A stretch of DNA of 64,000 bases from Caecitellus pseudoparvulus (lineage: Eukaryota; Bigyra: Bicosoecida), in assembly GCA_965644315.1 (NCBI GenBank), contig CBFFRQ010000032.1, forward strand, positions 62,001 to 126,000. The letters run 5' to 3'. The position numbers were made by a program, and so were the translations under genes. The number at the start of each line of letters is the position of its first letter. Position 1 is the first letter of the stretch. Positions 23,886 to 34,420 of this stretch are shown here, piece by piece. The notes beneath the pieces are model-generated. The model ran no database searches and was not told where the DNA came from. It saw only the letters and a list, made by a program, of their open reading frames with translations.

Positions 23886-24354
23886 GGTTACAATCCCTCA
23901 GCCAAGCAGGAAACCTGCACGTTGTGCCTAAACCTAGATCTGCACACTGCAAAACCCGACTGGACAGACTAGCGACACAGCAGGAGCCATTGTTTAAATT
24001 TTGTTTTATCGACTCGAGCCTCCACCCAGAACTTTGCGCTGCTCTTGGAAGGGACACGGGACCACCCCTGGTTTACGCTGCCAGCCACTGACCGCTTGCA
24101 GCGCTGCGTTGCTTGCGCAGCGCCTGAACCAGCTGTGAATTACACCATTGAGCAGTCGCAGGCACCATCATCGGCTCACGCTGTGACCGGCCTGTGAAGG
24201 TGACTCTGCTGTTTCGGCAACGACTTCAAGACAGCAGGCAGCAACCCACACGTGGGCGTGCAACTGGAGGGGTGCTGGAGCTTCAATTTCCGCTCCGCAC
24301 GCATCTGTCGCGCTTGCCAACAGGCTTGTACTTTGAGCTTGTCCGAGCTTGGCT
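23886..24354. other. Divergent intergenic region (469 bp) between the HMG-box and channel genes
   Basis: This stretch separates two genes transcribed away from each other and presumably holds both promoters. I see no TATA box, RNA gene or conserved coding segment that can be defended. An extra 5' exon of the channel gene cannot be excluded here. Confidence 0.4.
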
Positions 24355-27300
24355 ATGGCTCGAGTGTCTCCTGAGGGCCGGGCGCGGCACCATTCGTGCG
24401 CTCCCGCACCGTGCTGCTCACACTCCACTCGGCAAGGCCATCACTGGTCAACACCTGCTGAAATCGCCCGTGCTGTGCACACTTCCAAGGCCTTCGATGC
24501 GTTTGTCAGCGGGTGCATTTTTGCCAGGTACGGCTGGAGCTCTGTACGCATGACCTGTGCGCTTCCACACTCAGTGCTCCCGCTCGCAGTTGTCTGATCC
24601 TTGCTCTGTCACCAGGAACCAGTGCAAAGAGCTTTGCGGGCATACAAACTTACTCATCAGACTGGTGGTACAAGGTGGGAAATGCCTTCATCTTGGCAGT
24701 GTTTCTGTTGGTACGTTGGTTGCGGAGTGTATCGTGCGGCAGCCCTCCCAGAGCCCGCAGTCACTCTTGTACAGGAGTTGGTGCTCAAACTTGTCGCTGC
24801 CGGATGGAAGGAGTACATCCACGACAAATGGAATCAACTAGACTTTGTTTGTGTAATGACGGCAGTTCTTGACGTGATTCCAGATTTGAATTCGTCTTTC
24901 TTTGGGCTCTTCCGAGCTTTGCGCGTGCTCCGCGTTCTGCGCACTCTGCGCTGGTTCAACGGACTGGCTCTGGTCCTTCACTCACTTGTGGGCGGCAGCA
25001 CCTACCTACTGCAGGTGTTCGTGGTTTTCCTGACCTTCTGTATTCTGGCTGGCATTGTAGGAATCGAAGAATTCGGGGGTGCGCTCAGACGGCGGTGCCA
25101 CACGACCGAGGGCGGAGTGGATGTCCTCTTGCAGCTGCCAGACCCAGAGCCGCCAGCGTTCTGCATGATGCCTGCAGATGGGATGGGATCCTTTGGTCTT
25201 GATTGTGAAGACCTCGGTGTTGCAGTTGGCTCCACCAGCTTCTGTGCTTCGGTGCCGACCAACAGTATTGCTGAGGGCACGCTGCACTTTGATCACATTG
25301 GCGTGGCCCTTCTGTCAATCTTGCAAGTGGGCTCCTTGGAGGGTTGGACCTCTGTTGCATACTGGCTCCATGATGCGACGGGCCCCTGGGCGGTGGTTTT
25401 CGTGGTTCTTGTGGTCGCTGGCGTGAATTGGCTTGTCTTCAACATCTTCATCTCCGTCATCTGCGGCCTCTTTGCCACGACATGGGCGCAGTACGAGAGG
25501 GAAGTCACGAAACAGACAAACCTCCTGCATTTGCAGCATGCCGCTGCTGAGAGCCGTGCCCTGCTCAAGGCAGAGGAAAGCAGTGCCCCCGCACCCTCAG
25601 TCGCGGCTGTCCCAGCGCAAGCGAAACCCGCACTGGCTGCTGAGCGAGCTCATTCTGCCCCATCACTGGCTGGGAAAGGTAGCGCAGGTTTAACCAAGGC
25701 CAGATCCCTTGTTCACATGGCCACGGCCTTTGCATCAACGAGAAAGGGGGTAGGCAACGAAGATGCCCCGCTTGGGGATCGAAGCGCCTCTTCCAACCGA
25801 CCTGTGTGGCATGTGCATGTGGTCCTTGCCGCCGTGCGCATGCTGAGAGTACCTCAGCATCACTTGATACTTGACTCACTGCGTCACTGCTGCTGGCTCC
25901 CCGTCAGCCGCTTCATGGCGCGCTGGCAGAAGCAGTCCATGGTGTTTGATCTGGCCACCTGCGTCGCACTGATGGCGCTTGCCTGTCTGCTCGTCGTGCA
26001 GGCAAGTGTTCCGCTGGAAGCAGCGGATTTAAGACTTTCACTTCTTTGCTTGCGCTTGGTTCTCTGCTGTGGGCTTGCTGTTGAAGTTGTGCTGCGCAAC
26101 ATTCAAGATGGCTTCAAGCATTGGACTTCAGTCACCGCAGGAGGGGAAAGCCTGCTCACTTTTGTGTCGCTGGTGGCCACGTTTGGCGCCCTTTCTGAAT
26201 TCCCGAAAGAGCCAGGCACGCTATTGCTTGCTGGGCAGTCCCTCGTGGCCTTGCGACTCGTAAGGACAATTCGTTTGGCTGAGGTTCTGCGACCAGTGCA
26301 GCGCGTGCTAGCGCTCATTCGAGGGGCAGGAGATGCAATGATACTGGTTGTGGCCGTGAATATCTTCGTTATCAGCATGTGTGCTCTTCTCGGGATGCAG
26401 CTGTTCAGCTCCCAGGCCGAGGAGCCAAGTGCTGCAGCCACCGATGACGCCATCTCACGACTGCGCTTCAACTCCTTCCCGAACTCCATACTGACTCTGT
26501 TCGTCGTGGCATCCGGAGAAGCGTGGACGGTCATCATGCAGGGAGCATTTCGAGATTTCGGTAGCCCTGGCATGCTGTTCATCATGCTGTTCTACCTCCT
26601 CGCGGAGCTGGTACTTCTTCCCCTCCTCGTGGCAAACATCGTCACAAGTCTCTCTGCCGCTGATGAGGACCGCCGCATTAGCCAGGGGGTTGAGTTTGTG
26701 CGCCTGTGGAAAAGGGAGAGGCACAAGAAAATTACCTTCCTCAAGTCGCTGCGAAGCTCTCCTGGTCCCACCGCCTCAAATCAAGCGGCTGGGGCAGCGT
26801 CGCCCGCCGTGGCACCCGTGCAGCTGCTCCCTCCGCCCCTCCCGCCACTTGGCAGAGGACATGACGATTCCCGGAGCCAGTCGGAGTCAACATACCATGA
26901 CTCAGCCCTGCTTGAGACTACGTCACTGCCTTCCGCGGTCCTGCAGCCTGATCCACTCAGCAACAAGATGAACAGGGAAGCGTTTGATGTTTCCCTGCAG
27001 GCATTCCAAGACATGGTGCGGTCTAGATTTCGTCGAATCGCGCAGCGCATAGTCACTCTCAGGCGCTTAGGGGGGCTAGCAGCATTTGCGAGGAGCTTGC
27101 CGAGGAGGAAAGCAGCCCAGCAGGGTTCATCAGTGCTCGCACCAGCTGTGCCCGCCCAAGCAAGGCAAGGGTTCAGCGACGATCCCCACACTCGCAACAT
27201 CAACCAACTGCCTTGGCCACATTTTCGTTGGGAACAGGCAAAACGCGTCGTAACTGAACTCTGGTGGAAGCTCAGACTCCTTGCTCGAGCCCATGAGGGG

Positions 27301-30300
27301 TACACGCTGGGGTGCCTGCGACCCGACGGGTTCTTTGCATCGAGTGCTCGAAGGCTGGAAGACTCTCTCGCATTTAAGGAGGGCATGCTTTTGGTTGTCA
27401 TTGCTCTCGTAGTGTGTGCATCCCAAGGGGCCCATGCCCTCAATTCTTCTACAGAGCTGACGTTGGCGTGGGTGGAAGCCGCCTTGAGCGTCATGTTTGT
27501 GCTTGAGTTGGCCGTACACGCTGCGGCTCGAGGGCTGCTCTTCACAGACAACCCCTGCTCTGCAGATGGGTGGTTGCAACTGGAAATGGCAGCTACCGTA
27601 GCAAATGTGCTCAGTGCGGCAGCGACGCTGCACCGCTTGAAGACTCGAGAGCCGGCAATTGTAGTACGGCACGTTGACTCGGTCCTGCGCTGCCTTCGCC
27701 TGCTGCGCGTGCTGACGGTGCTGAAGCGGGTTCCTCCCGCTGTTAACTTGTTAGCAACCATCAAGCGAGCTGGGCATGAGCTCATTGCAGGATTTGCAAT
27801 GCTTGCTGTTGTGGTCCTGAGCTTTGCCGTAGTTGGGAACTTCACCTTCGCCCATGGCTTGGGTCGGTGTTCAGACGATCAGCTCACCAGCAAGCAAGCA
27901 TGCGAGGCACTTCACGGGGCCAATCTAACAGACATGTCTTCAGCAGCGTGGGTCGTCCCGGAAAGCAACTTTGACACCTTGGCAGCTTCCGCCGTCACAC
28001 TCATTGAAGTGGCAACTCTGGAAGGGTACGTTGAGGTAATGCTTCGATGCATGGACATGAGCGGCAGGTACCTTGGCCCCAAACGGGATGCAAGTGCCTT
28101 TACAGCGGTCTTTTTCATGTTGTACATCGTTGTTGTGGCGTATGTGCTCCTGCAGTTCCTCGTAGCCATCGTATTGGTGAGCAGCCAGGACACAGCAGCA
28201 CTGCTCACCAAGCAGCAACGGGAGTACCACAATGTCCTCGCGTATAGCCAAGTGATGGCGCCCAAAGTGGACGTGGAACATGCTTTGATCCAGCAAAAGC
28301 AGCTAGCTTCGGGTGTTCTGGCCGCTCGCAAGTCGATGCCCTTCCAGGCATGTGGCAGCTCTCGGCACAGCACACCTGCTGTGGAGTCAGAACGAAGCAA
28401 GCGCCTTGCTCCCATCAGGCTGCAGGGCCAGCCAATCCCACCGCCTCCGCAAGGACAGCAATCGAGTGATAACCAGAGCACTGCCGCCCCCCACTTGGAC
28501 TCGCTGGCAGCCGCGCTCATCGAGTTTTCTCACCACTCACGCGACACTCCCCATGCACCCGGCCCCACAAGCACTCCTCCACCTGCACCGCGTGCCAGGC
28601 CGGACTTCGCCTGCCGAGTTTGCAGACTGTCACAGGTGCTAGACTGGGTGTTTGCAGTATGGCAGGCAGCTCGACGTGTGGCACGAGACCTCGCTGTGCC
28701 GTGCGGGAAGGATGCCGAGCAGTGCGAGAGCCAAGGGCGCCAGCTGCATTGGGCGCACTCAAACTTCGAACGTGCGTCTTGGTTCGTGAGCGTGTTGAAC
28801 ACAGTGCTGCTTTTATCATACCATACGCCCCTGAACCGTGATTGGGAGCCGTTTTGGGAATGGGGCAGGGCTGCGTGTCTTACCTGGATCTGTGCTGAGG
28901 TTGCCCTGCAGCTGCTTGGACTTGGCTGGGCTCGCTTCTGCGCATCAAAGTGGAACCTCTACGACTTGTGTGTGTGTGTGCTCTGTGTGTGCCTCGCAGG
29001 CATCCCTACAGCTTACCTGGACACGGCACGTCGCTTGGGGCGCATGCTGCTGGGTGCCCGAGCAATCCGGGTTGCGATGCTGTCCCCGGGCGTGTACGTC
29101 CTGTTCAACACGCTAGCGATTTCCATCAAGCAGATCAGCGGGGTTGCGTTCGTGTTGGGAATATTCATTGCGCTGTATGCACTGGTGGGCATGGAACTGT
29201 TCGGGCACATCGGTCCTGAAGCGCGAGGGACCGCCAGCGCCTCCACTTTCTACGCCTGGCTCCGCCGCAGCCCACCAATCGGCGACACGGCGACAGCAAA
29301 CGCATCCCTGGGTCAGCACACCTTGGAAATCTCACAAGCCCTCAGTGCAAACTCATCCTCTCCTTTCAATGCCATGGGGAGGCACGTGAATTTTCAGACG
29401 TTTGGCGTGGCGTTGCTGACCATGCTACGGGTTGCAACTGGCGAGGACTGGCCTTCCCTTCTGCATGACATTCGACGGTTCCATCCGGTAGCTGGCCCGT
29501 GCTTCTTCTTGACATTTGTTGTTTTCTGTGGGCAGCTTCTAGTCCAATTCTTTCTCTCTTTCGTGATCATGCGCTTCGAGCGCTGCTGGTCGCTCGTCCG
29601 CGGCCAAGTCACCTTCAGCGACCTGCAGCGCTTCAAAGCTCTTTGGAGGCAGCAACACTTCGCCGGGGGTGCACATGCGCTGCACATGCAGTTCTCCAGA
29701 ACTCGAGCATTCTTGGAGGCTTTTGCATTGGCAAGAGATGCGCGGGCACAGGCCATTGCGCGGGGTATCCACGAGTTTGGCGAACACAGTATGGGCAGTG
29801 GTACCAGCTCCTCCTTGCCGGGAAGCGCTGTGAAGTTGGCAGCGGTGGCAAGTGACATGGCAAGGACAAAAATTGCTAGCCTGAGTCCAGAGACAGATGA
29901 AGAGGTTGGGCATGCACTCCACTTTGCAGCTCTCGAGCAAGACACCACTTCGCACCCGCAGCTGTGTGAAAGGATGCGGTCCAGCCGCAGTGCTTTCGGC
30001 GGAAACCAACCACATGGAAGACAAGCAGCACCCTGTCGTAGTAGTACTATAGGCCAAGGTGTCCAGGCGGTGGCCCGGAGTATCCTGAGTGCTGTGCAAG
30101 GCAGCGCTTTGAGCATGACAGAGCTGCAGGCGTTCGTGCACGTCGGCCTGCACTCCCGTCTGTGGTGGGCTCTGCTGAGGGAAGAGCTGCGTGATGCAGC
30201 TGTTCTGTACACGGCACGTGCAATGGTGGATTCAGCGGAGGCAAGTAAGGAAGCTGATGTGCACACAGACCGCCGCGGATGTGTGTGCGCCTGCCCATCG

Positions 30301-30891
30301 AGACTGGGTTGGTGCCAGGCGACGGACGGCGGCAATCTGAGCAGGGCCGAGAGCCCAACTGGTGCAGACGACCTTGCAACTCCCTCGCATACCTCATGGT
30401 CGTTTTCCAGTGCAAATGGCGTGTCTTATGGGTCCTCGTCGGCCCTCATTCGAGGGGAACTGACAAGCGGCGGCCTCGCAGCCCTGCGGGCAGGCTTGCC
30501 AGTCAAGCAGGCGACGTCAGAGCCGGCTGGGGGACTTGAACGGTGCATTCACATTGCCCGTGGCCTACCGGATTCAGCCCTTGGCATTCCGTTCGAAGCC
30601 ATCGTAGCAATTGTCTGCAAGTGGCACTTTGGCCCCGCCGTGCTGCTGCCAAGGGAACGACTGCATGCCAGCATGGACATGAAGCGATGGTACCAACACG
30701 TCCTTGTCGCTAGAGTACAATCCCAGTGGCGGCGACGACTTGCAACACAGCACGTCACTGTGGTGCGGCAGCGCGCATCTCAAGGGCACATGTCAGTGAT
30801 GCTCCGGCAAGCGTGTGCAGCACGGATCCAGCGCACGTGGCGAGCGTCACGAAGGCGACGTGGCACCACCTGCGCCGTCACTTCAGGATGA
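24355..30891 (+). CDS. Four-domain voltage-gated cation channel, Ca-channel type (EEEE filter)
   Basis: Proposed exons are 24355-24527, 24590-24710 and 24775-30891, with 62- and 64-nt introns; about 2,136 residues. The joins rebuild segment S1 (FDAFVSGCIFAS|CLILALSPG) and S2 (NAFILAVFLL|ELVLKLVAAGW). Four six-helix repeats follow, with S4 helices such as FRALRVLRVLRTLRWF in domain I. The pore loops carry Glu in all four repeats: SLEGW (codon 25339), SGEAW (26518), TLEGY (28021) and TGEDW (29443). An EEEE ring is the hallmark of Ca2+-selective channels; sodium channels differ. The domain IV S4 has fewer regularly spaced arginines. The C-terminus has IQ-like motifs (ARVQSQWRRRLA, ARIQRTWRASRRRR) typical of calmodulin binding. 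In flagellates such channels sit in the plasma or flagellar membrane. The start is uncertain: 24355 is the first ATG in the exon-1 frame. Confidence 0.88.
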
Positions 30892-32415
30892 TTTCCCTGC
30901 ACTGAGGAATGCCCCAACACCCATGGTTCGCTTGGCTGCGACTGAGTGGTACCCTCGTGAGTGCCGTCGTCTCTTACGGCCGCCAACTCTTGCAGGTGGC
31001 TGTGTGGGAAGCTCGTCGCCTTGTGCAGGCGTGCAGGTGCTCGCGCCAGCTGACATTGCAGGTGATGTGGGTGATGCTGCGGGTTTGTTCCTGGTTGAGG
31101 GCCCATCCACAGCCCAAGCATCAACCACAAGGCTCCAATCCTGCAGGATGATAGCTGGCCGTTCAGAGCCATCCGGCGCGGCAACTGCCGCGGGAAACCA
31201 TTGCGCAGGGGATTGCGGGGTCGCAAATGCAAAGGCCCCCACCTCAAGCGGCACCACGTAACATTGTTGCGCCTCCACTGTGCTGGGTGCGACTCGCGCA
31301 GGGAAGGTGCGTGCAGCCACGCCTGCTGAGCCGGCATCGCCTCGAGTGTGCACGGGTGGCAGGGTTTGAACGACCAGCGTGTCACCTGCTTGAGGCATGA
31401 CGAACGCTGGAAGTCGGCAGCAGGCCAGTGAGGTCAATTCATCGTAGCCGATCAGTTCCCTTGCTGTGCTTGGCAAGCGCAAGCGCAGCAAGCAGCCCGG
31501 CTTCCAGCCCTCGATGCACCCGCGTGAAGTGGGCGGGAAAGCCTGGAGCAGGGAGGCAGACTGCACTTGCTGCACAGGTTCGTCAGACTCCGTGTGGGAC
31601 TGCACTCCAACTACCTCGTCGCGCTGACTAGGCTCTTCGAAGTTCTCCATTGGCTGCTTCTCCGCGACCAGTGCAAAGCGGGTGCTTGAGAGCCTAGATG
31701 CCTCGGAACCAAGCACTGATGCCTCTCCGACGTCAGCTGTGGCTTCTTCCTCCGCACTGCTACTGTCACTTGAGGTGAGTGCATCATCCCCCGATGTGCT
31801 GCTGCTCTCGCTAGAGGAGTCATCGCTGGATGTGTCATCGCTTGACATTTCATCACTGGAAGTGTCATCGCTTGAGATGTCATCGCTGGATTCGCTCAAG
31901 GACAAATACGCCAAGGGGCCCTGCTGGGCCACAGCAACAGGGGAGGCCAAAGGCATAGAGGTGTCCTCTCGTATCCCATCTCCTTCGAGCAGACCCTCTG
32001 CCGTCGTGTCCGCGTGAGTGTCGGACTGGGCAAGGTGTGCGCCAGTTTGCTGCTGTGCAATCTCAACAGCACAGCTTCCCCACCGATCAGGGCGGACGTC
32101 TGACACAATAACATCAACAACCCACCCATCACGCAGCATGGAAAGGGGTGCTGTGCTCGGGATGACATGCCCGTGTGCTCGGCAAAGCAGGAACTTTGCG
32201 GGCGTGCCCGGCGCTGCCATGAGCAGTGCGTCCAGCCAACCCTGCGCAAGCCACTGCTGCACAGCCTCCCCTACAGTCCCATGGCTTGCCAAGGGGACTA
32301 GCACTGAGTTAAATCCAGGCGTTCCGGCTGGTGGCACAAGGCAGCGCACGACAATGCTGGGGGTGTGTGCAATGCCCGTTTCATCGGCGTTTCGCCCCTC
32401 CATGCTCAGGAACAT
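30883..32415 (-). CDS. Coilin-like nuclear protein (tentative)
   Basis: A single exon encoding 510 residues from an ATG at 32415. Three blocks are visible: an N-terminal globular domain (about 18-115) with the length and hydrophobic pattern of the coilin self-association domain; an acidic, Ser-rich middle (about 165-235) of repeated S-S-D-D-x motifs that look like CK2 sites; and a C-terminal domain (about 305-435) with GYDELTSLACCRLP, AGDTLVV and a terminal DWSLVVDAWAV, resembling the atypical Tudor domain of coilin. A basic GGRKRRRHSRG patch near the end could be a nuclear signal. Coilin scaffolds Cajal bodies. The match is by architecture and weak motif similarity only; an unrelated acidic nuclear protein is possible. 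Its last 9 bp overlap the end of the convergent channel gene. Confidence 0.5.
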   Translation of the reverse strand: MFLSMEGRNADETGIAHTPSIVVRCLVPPAGTPGFNSVLVPLASHGTVGEAVQQWLAQGWLDALLMAAPGTPAKFLLCRAHGHVIPSTAPLSMLRDGWVVDVIVSDVRPDRWGSCAVEIAQQQTGAHLAQSDTHADTTAEGLLEGDGIREDTSMPLASPVAVAQQGPLAYLSLSESSDDISSDDTSSDEMSSDDTSSDDSSSESSSTSGDDALTSSDSSSAEEEATADVGEASVLGSEASRLSSTRFALVAEKQPMENFEEPSQRDEVVGVQSHTESDEPVQQVQSASLLQAFPPTSRGCIEGWKPGCLLRLRLPSTARELIGYDELTSLACCRLPAFVMPQAGDTLVVQTLPPVHTRGDAGSAGVAARTFPARVAPSTVEAQQCYVVPLEVGAFAFATPQSPAQWFPAAVAAPDGSERPAIILQDWSLVVDAWAVDGPSTRNKPAASPTSPAMSAGASTCTPAQGDELPTQPPARVGGRKRRRHSRGYHSVAAKRTMGVGAFLSAGKSS

Positions 32416-32696
32416 GTGCCTGCGCCAGGGAAGCGGGGAAAACGAAAACTCTGCTCAGAAACCTTCACAACATTATCATTTTGATTTTAGTCTCCATTCA
32501 AGAAAACCTGGGAAACTGCGCCTGGCTTTCTTCGGAAAGTGGCATCCCCTTCCACACGCGAAAGTATGTGAGCACACGAGCGGGCCATTGACAGACCACC
32601 TGCTGCATTGCATGGATGCCAAGAAGGGCAGGTGCCCATCACGAAGCAGGATGGGTCCTCCTCAGCAACACCACGGCGGGCACATGGGCAAGCCGC

Positions 32697-33498
32697 TTAC
32701 AGCATCTTGCGCACCAGGCCGTTGATCTGCTCCTGGCGGCAGCCAGCGTCGCCGCCCTCGTTGTAGTGCAGGCGCTTCTTGGTGAAGCCGCCGGAGGGAG
32801 AAGACAGCTTGAAGGGCCACAGGAAGTTGTTGGCGGCCTTGAAGGCGGGGCCGACGGTGTAGATCTCGTGGATGAGGTCCTCAATGCAGATGATGTCGGC
32901 ATCAGCGACGCCCTTGAAAGAGCTCTCCACCATGGCGTTGTCAGTGATGGGGATGCGCTGCTTGTTGACCTTGCCGAAGCCACGCTTGTAGATGAGCTCC
33001 TTGACGGTCTTCAGGTTGGGGTAGCCCCAGGCGACGTAGGGGGTGACGATCTGCAGCATCTGGAGGGTGGCCTTGTTCAGGCGCACGAAGACGGCGTTGT
33101 GAATCTGGCGCAGGCGCAGCAGCTGCAGCACCTTGCGGACCTTGGGGGACACACCCAGCACACCACGGATGCGCACCACCAGGGCCAGCTTGGCCTGGGG
33201 CTCCACGAAGAAGTCACCGGAGGCGCGGGCAGCGCGGCGGGCCTTGATCAGGCCCTGCTCTGCCTGCAGGTACTCCTGGACGTACTTCTCAGCACGCTTG
33301 AAGTGCTCGGCCTTCTTGGCCTTGTTGGCCTGCGGGGAAGTGAGAGCGTGACGGGCGTGCGAGGTCGGTCAAGAAAAGCTGGCGGAAGGTGCAGCCACGC
33401 ACAACCTTGGCCTCCGCGCGGGCAGCGGCGGCGGCGGCAGCAGCCTCCTGCTGCTGGGCACGCTTCTTCAGGAAGCTCTCGGGGACGTGACTGTGCAT
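32697..33498 (-). CDS. RPL7: 60S ribosomal protein uL30 (L7)
   Basis: Two exons, 33498-33403 and 33329-32697, joined across a 73-nt intron (33330-33402, donor GTGCGT). The product is 242 residues, the usual L7 length. It begins [17 protein letters not shown] and continues through an Ala/Lys-rich N-terminal helix, then the diagnostic [20 protein letters not shown] and [20 protein letters not shown] blocks. This protein belongs to the large cytosolic ribosomal subunit and contacts 5S/28S rRNA. The intron follows the AEAKV codons in the N-terminal extension, and the join restores the typical charged stretch ([19 protein letters not shown]). Confidence 0.97.
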
Positions 33499-34420
33499 GG
33501 TAGGCGTGGGGCGGGCTGATCGGTGCGAGCCCTGCTCTGCGGCGAGATGGTGTGTGCGGATTTCCGCCACCACAGCCAAGGGCAGTGGGCGCCCAGGCAG
33601 TGGGAATGGAGCTGGCAAGCCACTCCAAATGATTTTGGGTCGAGGAAGGGAGCTGACTTGTGCTACAAGGTCAGCTGCCCCGCGACGACAATGCGCATCC
33701 GCGCCCCTGCACGTTGGTGCAGTGCAGGGGCGGGAGCACCGAGTGCCAGTCCCGCGCACAGCACGGGCTGACCCGAGATGCACAAAAGTGCACTCAGTCA
33801 CTCAGAATTTAAGGAGAAAGGCCATTGGCCGTACTCCCATGGCCAGCAAGGCTGTTCTGCACCGTGAACGGGCAGCAGCATGCTGAGAAGGGCTGCGGCG
33901 GCAAGGGCCGCACACGCAGATGTCCAAACTCGACTGTCCTGAGCCCTCCTTGCCTTGAACTGGGTGGAAGTCCCCTCCACTCACGCGGCATCAGTGTCCA
34001 GCTCAGCCAGGGTGGGGGCTTGAACGCGGCGAGGCTGTGGGGGGGAGGAAGAGTTGCCTCGTGCCGTGGTGCGGAACACGGTGCTGGTGCAGCGCAGGTT
34101 CAGGGCTGCACACCCACCATGATGGAAGAGGAGGGTGTTGATGGGTGGGTCACAACAATGTGCACACGGCATCAGCAGGGGAGCGTGTTGGTGGTCTTGG
34201 AAAAGTATCATGTGTGTGTGAATGCGAGTTCAAGCTGACTGGGCAGTGCTGCATTTCGCCTGGCCCCCACTGCTGGCGCAGGGCTCGCCCCCGGCCACAT
34301 GCAGGCGCGAAGTGGCACGAAGGTCGGGGCAATGGGTGCCAGTAGCCTGTGCCTGTCAAATTCTGAAAAGATTGCCGCCCTGAACAGCTCCCTTCGTACA
34401 CTGTGGGGGGACCCTTGCCC
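33499..34420. other. 922-bp stretch without a convincing gene
   Basis: It lies between the uL30 start and the end of the thioredoxin-fold gene, both on the minus strand. It is by far the longest gap in the window. Short open frames exist on both strands. One minus-strand frame (33980-33798) has a hydrophobic stretch (ACAALAAAALLSMLLPVHG) resembling a signal peptide but no ATG and no homology I recognise. Part of it must be the uL30 promoter. A small non-coding RNA or a divergent small gene could hide here. Confidence 0.4.

Noticed and set aside
33798-33980. A small secreted protein on the minus strand
   Set aside because: It has a signal-peptide-like stretch but no ATG start and no recognisable homology.
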